From CBDCLY01 sp965218715 (GTDB lineage: Bacteria > Bacteroidota > Bacteroidia > Flavobacteriales_E > Vicingaceae), in assembly GCA_965218715.1 (NCBI GenBank), contig CBDCLY010000028.1:1-64000 (forward strand): 64,000 nucleotides of DNA, given 5' to 3'. Made by a program: the position numbers and the translations under genes. This document shows positions 36,637 to 45,056 of this stretch, piece by piece (the stretch's first letter is position 1; the number at the start of each line of letters is the position of its first letter). Below the pieces are notes generated by a model. The model did no database searches. It saw only the letters and a list, made by a program, of their open reading frames with translations, and was not told the origin of the DNA.

Positions 36637-39309
36637 TTATTTAAATAAACCTTTCAATTTTTTCTTGGCCTCTTCTTCTAACTTTTTCTTGGCAGCTTCT
36701 TTCTGCTTTTTCAATTCCTCTTCCGCTTTTTTCTTCTGCTCATCAATTAATTTCTTGGCTTCAGCTTCTGCTTTTTTCTTTTGCTTTTCTATTTCTTCTC
36801 TTGCTTTAGCCTCTAGAATTTCTTTCTGCTTATCAATCTCTTCATTGATCTTTTCCTTGATGGCTTCAGTGGCTTTGCTTTTGTTCTGCTTAAAATCTGT
36901 GCCAATTTTTGGATTGCTTGCCGGACCGCTTAACCTTACATCAACATTGATGACATCAGAAAGTTTGACATCCACTCCCTTACCTGCCGCTTGGGCCAAT
37001 AAGCCATCTACCGCCGCATTGGCTGTTCCACCAAATTCAGACCTTGGGATGGCGAAGCTGAATAGATAATCTATCGTTTGATCAAAAGAATTGCTACCTG
37101 CAATAGTCAAATCTGTATTTCCAATTTTAGTGGTAAAAGGCTCAACAAAAACTTTACCTTCAACGATGTTGAAAGAGATGTTTACGTCTTTTAATGACAT
37201 TGGATTTAGCTTCTGATATTTGATGGCATCAGCCACCTTCTTTAAAGGTTTGTAATCCTTCACTTCAATGTTATTGGTCTTCATCTTTCCAGAGCCGTTC
37301 ATGCTTTCATAGATAGGATCCATGTTATTGTCCATTGCTCCACTTATTTTTAAATCTGTAGAATACAATCCCTGGCAATTTTGAGCAATTGGCGCTAATT
37401 GTTTTACGCTGTTAAAGGTTTCTACCGTTTGTTTTACGTCAAATTCCTTTATGCCCATGGTAAAATCATAAGAGGGTTTCAGCGAATCGCTAGTCTCGTA
37501 AAATCCACTCATGTTCATGCTCCCTCCTAACAAATCCATACTGGTCTTTGTTAGGTCCATTTTTTCATCTTTTAAAGCAATGCCTCCGCTGATGTTATCA
37601 ATTACGATGTTATCAAACACCAGTTTCTTAATGCTAGCATTACTAATGAAGTCGATGTTCTTAGGAAGCAGTACCACGCCCATTGGCTCTTCCACAGCAG
37701 TAGAATCCACCATTTCCTCTTCACTAGCAGAACTGTCGATTCCGGCCAGTTCATTGATGTCTAATAAATTGGACGAAATGTTTAAATCCCCTTTTAATAC
37801 TTCATCATCTTTTAAGGCATAGCCTATGAAGTTTTCCAATCTGCCATTGGCTGCTAAATCACTTTTACCCAATTGCACTTGCAAATCTTCAAGGGAAACA
37901 AATTTGGGAGAAAAGTTTAAGGCGGCTTGTTTCAAATCAATTGGATAATCAAGAGAATCAGAATCAAAATGCATTCCGCTCACCTTTAATCCGCCTTCAG
38001 CAGTAAACGATTCATAGTCTTCTTTTTCTATGGTGGAATAGTTACCTGCAATTTTTAAATTACTTGTGATAATTCCTTCAAGCTCATCACCTTTCTCGAG
38101 AGGAACAACATCTTTAATTTTTGCCAAATCCAAGGTGCCATTCAATCCCGCTTTGATGTATGGATCAGAAATTGGGGTAGCCAAGTAAAAGTTTAAATCG
38201 AAAGGATTTCCACCCAACTCGATGTGAAATTCTGGTACGTCAACTATGGTATTATCTATAGCCCCATCTTTACTTTCTACCGATGCTTTGATGTTGATAT
38301 TATCCACCGATTTAGGTAAATCTGGATAATGAAACATGGCATTGGCCACCATCATGTTGATGCCAAAAGCTGGATAAGTTGAATCGATGAAAGTTCCTTT
38401 TGCATAACCATCCAAGGCCAATTCTCCTTTGGTTTCTACTCCTTCTAAATCGCTAGCAAAAGCTGCTGGAATCAGAGATAGAATTTCTTTAAAATCTGTT
38501 CTTTTGGCGTGAAATTCTAAATCCATGTCGATGGGATCATTAGGCATGGCCAACCAACCATCTAGTCCAAGAGCCAATTGATTCACCATCACTTCATTTT
38601 CTTTAAACGTGAATTTAAAGGCATCAAGATCGGCTTCCATTTCAGCCTTTAAGCCAATGTTCACATTATTCATGTAATGAATGCCATCAAATGTTAAATC
38701 AAATTTTTCGATACCGCCATCCGCTTTAATGCTAGTGACGGTTTCAGTCAGATCACCTGAAAGTGACAAGTTAATTTCGTCCATAACTAAATGCACGGGC
38801 ATGCTAACATCATCGTAAACCACCTTTGCATTTTCTATGATTAATTGTTGCAGGCTCAATTTAAAATCGCTTGCTCCCGCTTCCTCTTCTTCCACCACTT
38901 CTTCTTCCTCGCTTTCTTTGGCGATGTCCCAATTCGCTTTTCCATCGGCAAGGACTTTTGCATGAATGGTAGCATCTACTATACTGATGTTTTTTACTGC
39001 AATGGATTCACCATTAATAACCGACATCAAATCTACCGTTAGGGCAAGAGATTTTATGTCAGCCAAGGCCACACCTTCAAACTCATCTATTCCTCTAACC
39101 GAAACATCTTCTATTCCGAAATAGAAATTTGGAAAGTTTTTAACCAAGCTTAGGCTAAAGTCTCCAAATGCTACTTCAGCATTTAATGCTGCATTGGTTT
39201 CATCCTTTACCATTTGTACTAAGTCATCTTTAAACACCATGGGTATAATGAACAAGGCTGCTAGGATAAGGAATAGTAATGCGGCAATAATTTTAAAAAA
39301 AGTTTTCAT
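36637..39309 (-). CDS. AsmA-family inner-membrane protein with a long charged helical tail
   Basis: The 890-residue protein has one N-terminal membrane anchor (FFKIIAALLFLILAALFIIPMVF). The AsmA opening follows (EVAFGDFSLSLVKNFPNFYF, then GIEDVSVRGIDEFEGVALADI). A long series of beta strands makes up a bridge-like domain, with an AsmA-type C-terminal core (MSLKDVNISFNIVEGKVFVEPF, then IAGSNSFDQTIDYLFSFAIP). The last 80 residues are a nearly uninterrupted Lys/Glu/Ala helix (KQKEILEAKAREEIEKQKKK onward). AsmA proteins are thought to move phospholipids between membranes or limit outer membrane assembly. The charged tail is unusual, and its C-terminus would lie in the periplasm. Confidence 0.82.
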   Translation of the reverse strand: MKTFFKIIAALLFLILAALFIIPMVFKDDLVQMVKDETNAALNAEVAFGDFSLSLVKNFPNFYFGIEDVSVRGIDEFEGVALADIKSLALTVDLMSVINGESIAVKNISIVDATIHAKVLADGKANWDIAKESEEEEVVEEEEAGASDFKLSLQQLIIENAKVVYDDVSMPVHLVMDEINLSLSGDLTETVTSIKADGGIEKFDLTFDGIHYMNNVNIGLKAEMEADLDAFKFTFKENEVMVNQLALGLDGWLAMPNDPIDMDLEFHAKRTDFKEILSLIPAAFASDLEGVETKGELALDGYAKGTFIDSTYPAFGINMMVANAMFHYPDLPKSVDNINIKASVESKDGAIDNTIVDVPEFHIELGGNPFDLNFYLATPISDPYIKAGLNGTLDLAKIKDVVPLEKGDELEGIITSNLKIAGNYSTIEKEDYESFTAEGGLKVSGMHFDSDSLDYPIDLKQAALNFSPKFVSLEDLQVQLGKSDLAANGRLENFIGYALKDDEVLKGDLNISSNLLDINELAGIDSSASEEEMVDSTAVEEPMGVVLLPKNIDFISNASIKKLVFDNIVIDNISGGIALKDEKMDLTKTSMDLLGGSMNMSGFYETSDSLKPSYDFTMGIKEFDVKQTVETFNSVKQLAPIAQNCQGLYSTDLKISGAMDNNMDPIYESMNGSGKMKTNNIEVKDYKPLKKVADAIKYQKLNPMSLKDVNISFNIVEGKVFVEPFTTKIGNTDLTIAGSNSFDQTIDYLFSFAIPRSEFGGTANAAVDGLLAQAAGKGVDVKLSDVINVDVRLSGPASNPKIGTDFKQNKSKATEAIKEKINEEIDKQKEILEAKAREEIEKQKKKAEAEAKKLIDEQKKKAEEELKKQKEAAKKKLEEEAKKKLKGLFK

Positions 39310-39315
39310 ACGTTT

Positions 39316-40617
39316 TTATTTTTCGATGGGATGAGGAAATAATTCATTTTCAGAATGGGCTACAACAGTGGCTACAGTGGCATCACCAGTAACATTAACA
39401 ACAGTTCTACACATGTCTAATGGTCGATCTACGGCGAAAATTAAGCTAATTCCTTCTAAAGGAACACCAACAGCGCCCAATACGATGGCCAGCATGATGA
39501 TGCCAGCTCCAGGCACAGCAGCTGAACCAATGGAGGCTAAAGTTGCGGTTAGTACTATGGTCAATTGTTCACTAAGTCCGAGGTCCATGCCGTAAACTTG
39601 AGCAATGAAGACTGCTGCAATGGCTTGATAGCAACTTGTTCCATCCATGTTAATCGTTGCTCCCAAGGGCAAAACGAAGGAAGCCACTTTGTTGGAAACG
39701 CCAATTTTTTCTTCACAACGTTCCATGGTGAGTGGCAATGTTGCAGCAGACGAACTAGTTGAAAAAGCAAGCAATTGAGCTGGTGCTATGCTTTCAAAAA
39801 ATCGTTTTGGAGAATATCCAGTAAACAATTTCATGATTAAAGGGTAAACGACTCCTACCATGAAAAACAATCCCAAAAGGACAGTAAAAGAATAGACAGC
39901 AAGGCCTTTCAAAATTTCTGCTGCTGCACTAGGATCCTCGCCAGCCAACTCCACCATGATGTTTCCTAAAAGAGCAAATACGCCAATGGGAGCAAATAAC
40001 ATGATGATGTCTACCATTTTGAGGATGACTTCATTCGCACCATCAAAAAACTTTTTTATTCCTTCAATTTTGGCAGGATCAGGCGCCATGATTAATGCTA
40101 TCCCGAACAAAATGGCGAAGAATATCACCTGCAACATATTTCTATTATTGCCCGCAGAAAGAAAGATGTTGCTCGGCACCATGTCGACTAAAAACTGCAA
40201 AGGACCAGCATTCTTTTGTGCCAATGCATTTTCTTCGGCAGACTGGGCTTTCGATTGGTTTTGGGTCACCATTTCTTTCCTAACTTCCTCTGAAAAAGAT
40301 TTGCCTGGTTGAATGATGTTAACGGCCAATAAGCCCACTCCTACCGCCAAAACGGTGGTGACTAGATAAATGCCAATGGTTTTTCCTCCCATTGACGACA
40401 ATTGTGAGATGTCTTTTAAACCAGAGATGCCATTGATTAGTGAAATGAGCACCAAAGGAACGGCAATCATTTTAAGCATGTTGATGAATATTTTTCCCCA
40501 AGGTGCAATCCAATCAGAGGTAAACTCCTGCCAACCAGAATTTGCGGCAATTAATCCATAAACAAGACCCAAAATAAGTCCAATAATTATCTGCCAATGC
40601 AGGGCAAGCTTTTTCAT
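39316..40617 (-). CDS. Dicarboxylate/amino acid:cation symporter (GltP/DctA family)
   Basis: The 433-residue protein has eight predicted membrane segments and the two re-entrant loops of the DAACS family. The first loop is AFSTSSSAATLPLTM (serine-rich HP1) and the second is SIGSAAVPGAGIIML (HP2). The sodium-binding INMDGTSCYQAIAAVFIAQV and AVDRPLDMCRTVVNVTGDATVA are also present; the Asp and Arg of the latter bind the substrate amino and carboxyl groups. It imports glutamate, aspartate or C4-dicarboxylates with sodium or protons across the inner membrane. Its start overlaps the aroC stop by 4 bp, so it is translated from the aroC transcript. Confidence 0.92.
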   Translation of the reverse strand: MKKLALHWQIIIGLILGLVYGLIAANSGWQEFTSDWIAPWGKIFINMLKMIAVPLVLISLINGISGLKDISQLSSMGGKTIGIYLVTTVLAVGVGLLAVNIIQPGKSFSEEVRKEMVTQNQSKAQSAEENALAQKNAGPLQFLVDMVPSNIFLSAGNNRNMLQVIFFAILFGIALIMAPDPAKIEGIKKFFDGANEVILKMVDIIMLFAPIGVFALLGNIMVELAGEDPSAAAEILKGLAVYSFTVLLGLFFMVGVVYPLIMKLFTGYSPKRFFESIAPAQLLAFSTSSSAATLPLTMERCEEKIGVSNKVASFVLPLGATINMDGTSCYQAIAAVFIAQVYGMDLGLSEQLTIVLTATLASIGSAAVPGAGIIMLAIVLGAVGVPLEGISLIFAVDRPLDMCRTVVNVTGDATVATVVAHSENELFPHPIEK

Positions 40618-41702
40618 ATCCTATCCAATTTATTCAACTTATTTCTTAATAAATGATCACATAAAACCAGGGCAGTCATGCCCTCTACAATTGGCACGGC
40701 GCGCGGCACTACACATGGATCATGCCGTCCTTTTCCTTCTACTATCACTTCTTCTCCTGCTTGGTTCAATGTCTTCTGCTCTTTCTTAATAGTCGCAACT
40801 GGCTTAAACGCCGTTCTAAAATAAATGGGCGCACCATTGCTTATTCCGCCTTGGATACCGCCAGAATGATTTTTAGCCGTTTTTACTTCTTCTCCTTCTT
40901 TTATCCATGGGTCGTTATGAACTGAACCTTGCATTTTTGCTCCTTCAAATCCACTTCCTATTTCAAAGCCTTTTACTGCATTGATGCTCATCATGGCTTT
41001 GGCTAAATCGGCATGAAGTTTATCAAAAACAGGTTCACCTAAACCAACAGGCACATTTTCAGCAATGCATTGGATTACTCCGCCTAAGCTATCGCCTTCG
41101 GACTGCATTTCTAATATTAGCTCTTCCATTTTTTGGGCCATTTCGGCATCCGGACAACGAACTGAGTTGTTTTCTATTGCGGTGAGATCAATGTTTTCAA
41201 TATTGGTTTCTAAGCTCAAATGCCCCACTTGTTGCACATAAGCATGGATGGAAATTCCTTGATGTTTTAAGATGAGTTGTGCAACGGCTCCAGCTACCAC
41301 ACGAGAAGCTGTTTCTCTAGCCGATGACCTTCCACCTCCACGATAATCGCGAAAGCCGTATTTCTTTTCCCAAACAAAATCGGCATGAGAAGGACGATAA
41401 ACTGATTTTAATTGCTCGTAGTCTTTGCTGCGATGATCTTCATTCTTCAATATGAAACCAATTGGAGTGCCCGTGCTTTTTCCTTCAAAAATTCCAGAAA
41501 GAAATTCTACGGTATCGCTTTCTTTTCTACTGGTGCTGATTTTAGACTGACCAGGTCTTCTGCGATCAAGTTGGCCTTGAATGAAATCGAAATCGAAATC
41601 AAGTCCGGCAGGACAACCTTCAATGACCCCACCGATTGCTAAACCATGCGATTCACCAAAACTTGTTAACTTAAAAAGAGTTCCAAACTGACTTCCTGCC
41701 AT
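40614..41702 (-). CDS. aroC: Chorismate synthase
   Basis: I chose the ATG at 41702 (MAGSQFGTLFKLTSFGESHG) because it matches the conserved family start; the 21 residues upstream are not conserved in character. The 362-residue enzyme has the three signatures: GESHGLAIGGVIEGCPAG, the RPSHADFVWEKKYGFRDYRGG block with GGRSSARETASRVVAGA, and the C-terminal HDPCVVPRAVPIVEGM. It turns 5-enolpyruvylshikimate 3-phosphate into chorismate, the branch point to aromatic amino acids and folate, using reduced FMN. It forms a two-gene operon with the symporter downstream. Confidence 0.95.
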   Translation of the reverse strand: MAGSQFGTLFKLTSFGESHGLAIGGVIEGCPAGLDFDFDFIQGQLDRRRPGQSKISTSRKESDTVEFLSGIFEGKSTGTPIGFILKNEDHRSKDYEQLKSVYRPSHADFVWEKKYGFRDYRGGGRSSARETASRVVAGAVAQLILKHQGISIHAYVQQVGHLSLETNIENIDLTAIENNSVRCPDAEMAQKMEELILEMQSEGDSLGGVIQCIAENVPVGLGEPVFDKLHADLAKAMMSINAVKGFEIGSGFEGAKMQGSVHNDPWIKEGEEVKTAKNHSGGIQGGISNGAPIYFRTAFKPVATIKKEQKTLNQAGEEVIVEGKGRHDPCVVPRAVPIVEGMTALVLCDHLLRNKLNKLDRI

Positions 41703-41795
41703 GAAAACAAAAATAACTTTTTTAAAGGGCTTTTTTCTCCATTTTTCCAAGGATAAGAATGCCATGGTGAATTTAATTAAAGGCTGAATCTTTTG

Positions 41796-41803
41796 TAAGT
41801 TTG
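41796..41803 (+). promoter_or_regulatory. -7 promoter element TAAGTTTG of the hut cluster
   Basis: A perfect TAnnTTTG octamer ends 21 bp before the hutI ATG at 41825 in the divergent gap with aroC. It also overlaps the TTG at 41801, showing that the longer frame is not the true start. Confidence 0.5.
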
Positions 41804-41824
41804 AGAATAGAATTTTCCTTGTAT

Positions 41825-43066
41825 ATGATACTGACTAACATTCAATTTCTTTTTCAAACACAATCTCCAAAATCTGCCCTGAAAGGGAAGGCCATGCAAG
41901 AGGTTCCTTTCATTGAAAACGCTTGGCTCTCTTTAGAAAATGACCGAATAAAAGATTTCGGAAAAATGGAGGATTTAGAACTTGCCAATTTGAATGAAGA
42001 AATCGTTGATTTAAAAGGAAAGTCCATCTTGCCCAGCTATGTTGATTCCCACACACATTTAGTTTTTGCTACTAGCAGAGAGGAAGAATTTGAGATGAGG
42101 ATTAAAGGCAGAAGCTATGAAGAGATTGCAGCAGCTGGAGGTGGAATATTGAATTCTGCTGATAAATTGGGAAAAATGGATGAGGCGAGTTTATTGGAAC
42201 AAGCCAAGATTCGGTTGAAAGAATGCATTGGATTGGGCACTGGAGCTATAGAGATTAAAAGTGGATATGGTTTAAATACCAAGGCTGAATTGAAAATGCT
42301 GAGGGTAATTCAAGAATTAAAAAAATGGAGCCCAATTCCAATTAAGTCTTCTTTCCTTGGAGCTCATTTCTATCCAAGAGCTTATAAAGAAAACCATCAA
42401 GCCTATTTGAAAGAGATCATTGATGAGATGCTTCCTAAAATTGCCGAAGAAGGTTTAGCAGATTACATGGATGTATTTTGTGAAGCCGTGGCTTTTAGCG
42501 CAGAAGAAACAGATCAACTTTTATCAGCGGCAGCAAAGTTTGGCCTAAAAGCTAAGATCCATACCAACCAGTTCAACAGCATGGGTGGAATAGAAACGGC
42601 CATTAAACACAATGCGCTAAGTGTAGACCATTTGGAAGTGATGAACGATCAAGAAATAAAGAACCTTGCAGAATCAAATACCATTGCTACTCTACTTCCC
42701 TCTGCTCCCTTCTTTCTTTCCGACCCTTATCAGCCAGCTAGAAAAATCATAGATGCGAATATTCCGGTTGCTTTGGCTTCGGATTTCAATCCTGGATCTA
42801 GTCCCTCTTCTAACATGAATTTTGTACTGGCTTTGGCTTGTGTAAAATTAAACATGAGTCCGGAAGAGGCCATCAACGCTTGCACCATTAACGGAGCATT
42901 TGCATTGGAATTGGAGAATGATTTGGGAAGCATTGCCAAAGGGAAAAAAGCAAATTTCATTGTGACCAAAAAAATTAAATCACTGGCCTTTTTGCCTTAT
43001 TCATTTGGCAACAATTTTATCGACAGGGTGTACATCAATGGAAAAGAATTTAAGGATGAAGTTTAA
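41825..43066 (+). CDS. hutI: Imidazolonepropionase
   Basis: I chose the ATG at 41825 (MILTNIQFLFQTQ) because the upstream TTG lies inside the promoter. The 413-residue amidohydrolase carries the metal-binding YVDSHTHLVFA (HxH), the signature KSGYGLNTKAELKML, SFLGAHFYP with the second His, a helix FGLKAKIHTNQFNSMGG, SVDHLEVM, and SDFNPGSSPSSNM (catalytic Asp). It opens the imidazolone ring to N-formiminoglutamate, step three of histidine degradation. It overlaps hutG by 11 bp. The earlier enzymes hutH and hutU are not in the window. Confidence 0.95.
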   Translation: MILTNIQFLFQTQSPKSALKGKAMQEVPFIENAWLSLENDRIKDFGKMEDLELANLNEEIVDLKGKSILPSYVDSHTHLVFATSREEEFEMRIKGRSYEEIAAAGGGILNSADKLGKMDEASLLEQAKIRLKECIGLGTGAIEIKSGYGLNTKAELKMLRVIQELKKWSPIPIKSSFLGAHFYPRAYKENHQAYLKEIIDEMLPKIAEEGLADYMDVFCEAVAFSAEETDQLLSAAAKFGLKAKIHTNQFNSMGGIETAIKHNALSVDHLEVMNDQEIKNLAESNTIATLLPSAPFFLSDPYQPARKIIDANIPVALASDFNPGSSPSSNMNFVLALACVKLNMSPEEAINACTINGAFALELENDLGSIAKGKKANFIVTKKIKSLAFLPYSFGNNFIDRVYINGKEFKDEV

Positions 43067-43484
43067 GTATTCCACACATCAGGATATTGAACAATTGGTT
43101 CAAAAAAGAGCTGGTGAAGAAAAGCTGGGTTCTTTTGTTCAAATTGGTGAAGATTTTGAAAAATCAGGGCTGCAGGAATCCACTGCCAAATTTGTTTTGC
43201 TGGGTGTTTCTGAAGACATCGGGCCAAGAGCAAATGAGGGAAGAGCTGGTGCAGATAGCGCTTGGAAGCACTTTTTACCGAAATTCTTAAACGTTCAAGA
43301 AACCGAACACTTAAGCGGAGGCAAAGTGTTGGTATTGGGCAACTTAACGACAGAAGAGGGAGCTGGAGAAAGTAGTGCTCAATTGAGAAAAAGCGTAAAA
43401 AACTTAGACGAAACTTTGGACCCTATTCTAAAAGGAATTTTTGAAGCTGGTAAAATTCCTGTTTTTAATTGGCGGTGGTCATAA
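43056..43484 (+). pseudogene. hutG: Formimidoylglutamase, N-terminal part of a frameshifted gene
   Basis: The gene starts at the ATG at 43056 (MKFKYSTHQDIEQLV), overlapping the hutI stop. The frame carries the family N-terminus (FVLLGVSEDIGPRANEGRAG, with WKHFLPKFLN) and runs to GIFEAGKIPVFNWRWS, then stops. The expected continuation IPVLIGGGHNNAFPL is found in the next frame if one T is removed from the T5 run at 43462-43466. The break therefore sits just before the first metal-binding His. HutG would hydrolyse formiminoglutamate to glutamate and formamide. Confidence 0.8.
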
Positions 43485-44037
43485 CAATGCATTTCCTTTA
43501 ATAAAAGCGGCCTCTCAAACTTTCCAAAAAGCCATCAATGTGGTGAATAATGATCCGCATGCCGACTACAGATCTTTAGAAGGTAGGCATTCTGGAAATT
43601 CATTTTCATACGCCTTTTCAGAAGGCTTTTTATCCAACTACTTTTTGTTAGGATTCCATGAATCTTATAACTCAAAAAGCATGATGGAAAGTTTGAAAAA
43701 TGATGGTCATTTTTCCATTAGTTATGAGGACATCTTCATAAGGGAAAAAACCTCCTACAAAAACGCAGTTCAAAAAATAAGTGACCAATTGGGAGAGGAA
43801 TTAGTTGGAATAGAATTGGACATTGATGCCATAGAAAATGCGCCAAGTTCTGCGCAGACTCCATCAGGAATAAGTGTAAAAGAAGCTCGACAATACCTGC
43901 ATCATTTTGCTAGCACTGCTAATGCAATTTATTTGCACCTTCCAGAAGCTGCTCCATCTCTAAACCCTGGCAATGAAGATCAGGTTGGAAAATTGCTAAC
44001 TTACTTAGCAATGGATTTCATGAAGGCAAGGATTTAA
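43441..44037 (+). pseudogene. hutG: Formimidoylglutamase, C-terminal metal-binding part of the frameshifted gene
   Basis: This frame holds the arginase/agmatinase-type core: IGGGHNNAFPL, NNDPHADYRSLEGRHSGNSF (binuclear manganese site) and GIELDIDAIENAP (second metal motif), ending FMKARI. Homology begins near 43467, so the open bases before that are only frame overlap. It has no plausible start of its own. The homopolymer context makes either a phase-variable slip or a base-calling error possible. The following ftcD gene starts 2 bp after the stop and is intact. Confidence 0.8.
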
Positions 44038-44039
44038 AG

Positions 44040-45056
44040 ATGATTTCACGGATAGAATGTGTTCCAAATTTTAGTGAAGGTAGAGATGCCTCAATTCTTG
44101 CAGCAATAGCAAGCGCCATCCAATCAATTGACCATGTTCAGCTTTTGCATCAAGATACTGGGGCTTCGGCCAATAGAACAGTATTTACTTTTGCTGGGGA
44201 AGCAGACCAGGTATTTGAAGCAGCATATCAGGCCATTAAAGTGGCAGTAGAAAAAATCGACATGCGCTTGCATAAAGGAACACATCCAAGAATTGGGGCT
44301 TGTGATGTTTGCCCATTCATCCCTCTCGAGGGAATTTCATTGGATGAATTGAATGAAAAAGTTTTGGAATTCGGTAAAAGGATCCACGCTGATTTTCACA
44401 TACCCATTTTCTTGTATGAACATTCTAGCACAAATCTGAAAAGAAAAAGACTAGCATCACATCGAATTGGCAATTATGAAAGTTTAGAAGCTAGGATCAA
44501 TGAAGGAATACATTTGCCAGACATTGGAGCCAGCTTTAACCCAAAATTTGGAGGTATGGTTTTGGGGGCAAGAGCATTTCTGGTGGCCTATAACATCAAC
44601 CTCAACACAAAAGATGCAAAAATTGCACATGAGATTGCTGTCCGTGTTAGAACTTTAGGAAGAGCGATAAAAGAAAACGGAAAAACCAGGTATCAGCCAG
44701 GTTTATTAAAGCATGTAAGGGCCATAGGTTGGTACATTCCTGAGTTTGGATGCGCACAAGTTTCCATCAATCTAGTGGATTTTGAAACGACTGGTCTATT
44801 TGAAGTTTTTGAAACCGTTAGCCGTTGTGCTAAGGAACTAGGCGTTTTAGTCACAGGATCAGAATTGATAGGTTTAATTCCATTGAAGGCCTTATTGCAA
44901 GCCGGACAAGCATTTAATACTAATGCTGAGGCAACTGAAAAGCAATTGCTAGAGTCTGCTATTAAAGGCTTAGGCTTAAATGACCTGGCCAATTTCTCTC
45001 CCGAAGAACGGGTATTGGAGTATTGTTTAGAAAAGAAGGTAGATGGGCAAGGATGA
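44040..45056 (+). CDS. ftcD: Glutamate formimidoyltransferase
   Basis: The 338-residue protein matches the transferase half of FTCD: RIECVPNFSEGRDASILAAI at the start, HQDTGASANRTVFTFAGE, HKGTHPRIGACDVCPFIPL (the key His region) and NPKFGGMVLGARAFLVAYNINL. It moves the formimino group of formiminoglutamate to tetrahydrofolate, giving glutamate and 5-formiminotetrahydrofolate. No cyclodeaminase domain is fused. It follows hutG by 2 bp and gives an alternative fate for the same substrate, so loss of hutG need not block histidine catabolism. Confidence 0.93.
   Translation: MISRIECVPNFSEGRDASILAAIASAIQSIDHVQLLHQDTGASANRTVFTFAGEADQVFEAAYQAIKVAVEKIDMRLHKGTHPRIGACDVCPFIPLEGISLDELNEKVLEFGKRIHADFHIPIFLYEHSSTNLKRKRLASHRIGNYESLEARINEGIHLPDIGASFNPKFGGMVLGARAFLVAYNINLNTKDAKIAHEIAVRVRTLGRAIKENGKTRYQPGLLKHVRAIGWYIPEFGCAQVSINLVDFETTGLFEVFETVSRCAKELGVLVTGSELIGLIPLKALLQAGQAFNTNAEATEKQLLESAIKGLGLNDLANFSPEERVLEYCLEKKVDGQG

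Noticed and set aside
36665..37069. Long forward frame opposite the AsmA tail
   Set aside because: It is the complement of the Lys/Glu-rich helix codons and yields a Ser/Phe/Leu-rich low-complexity product.
43005..43056. Earlier start for hutG inside hutI
   Set aside because: The ATG at 43056 begins the family-like MKFKYSTHQ. The longer frame adds residues that only mirror hutI in another frame.
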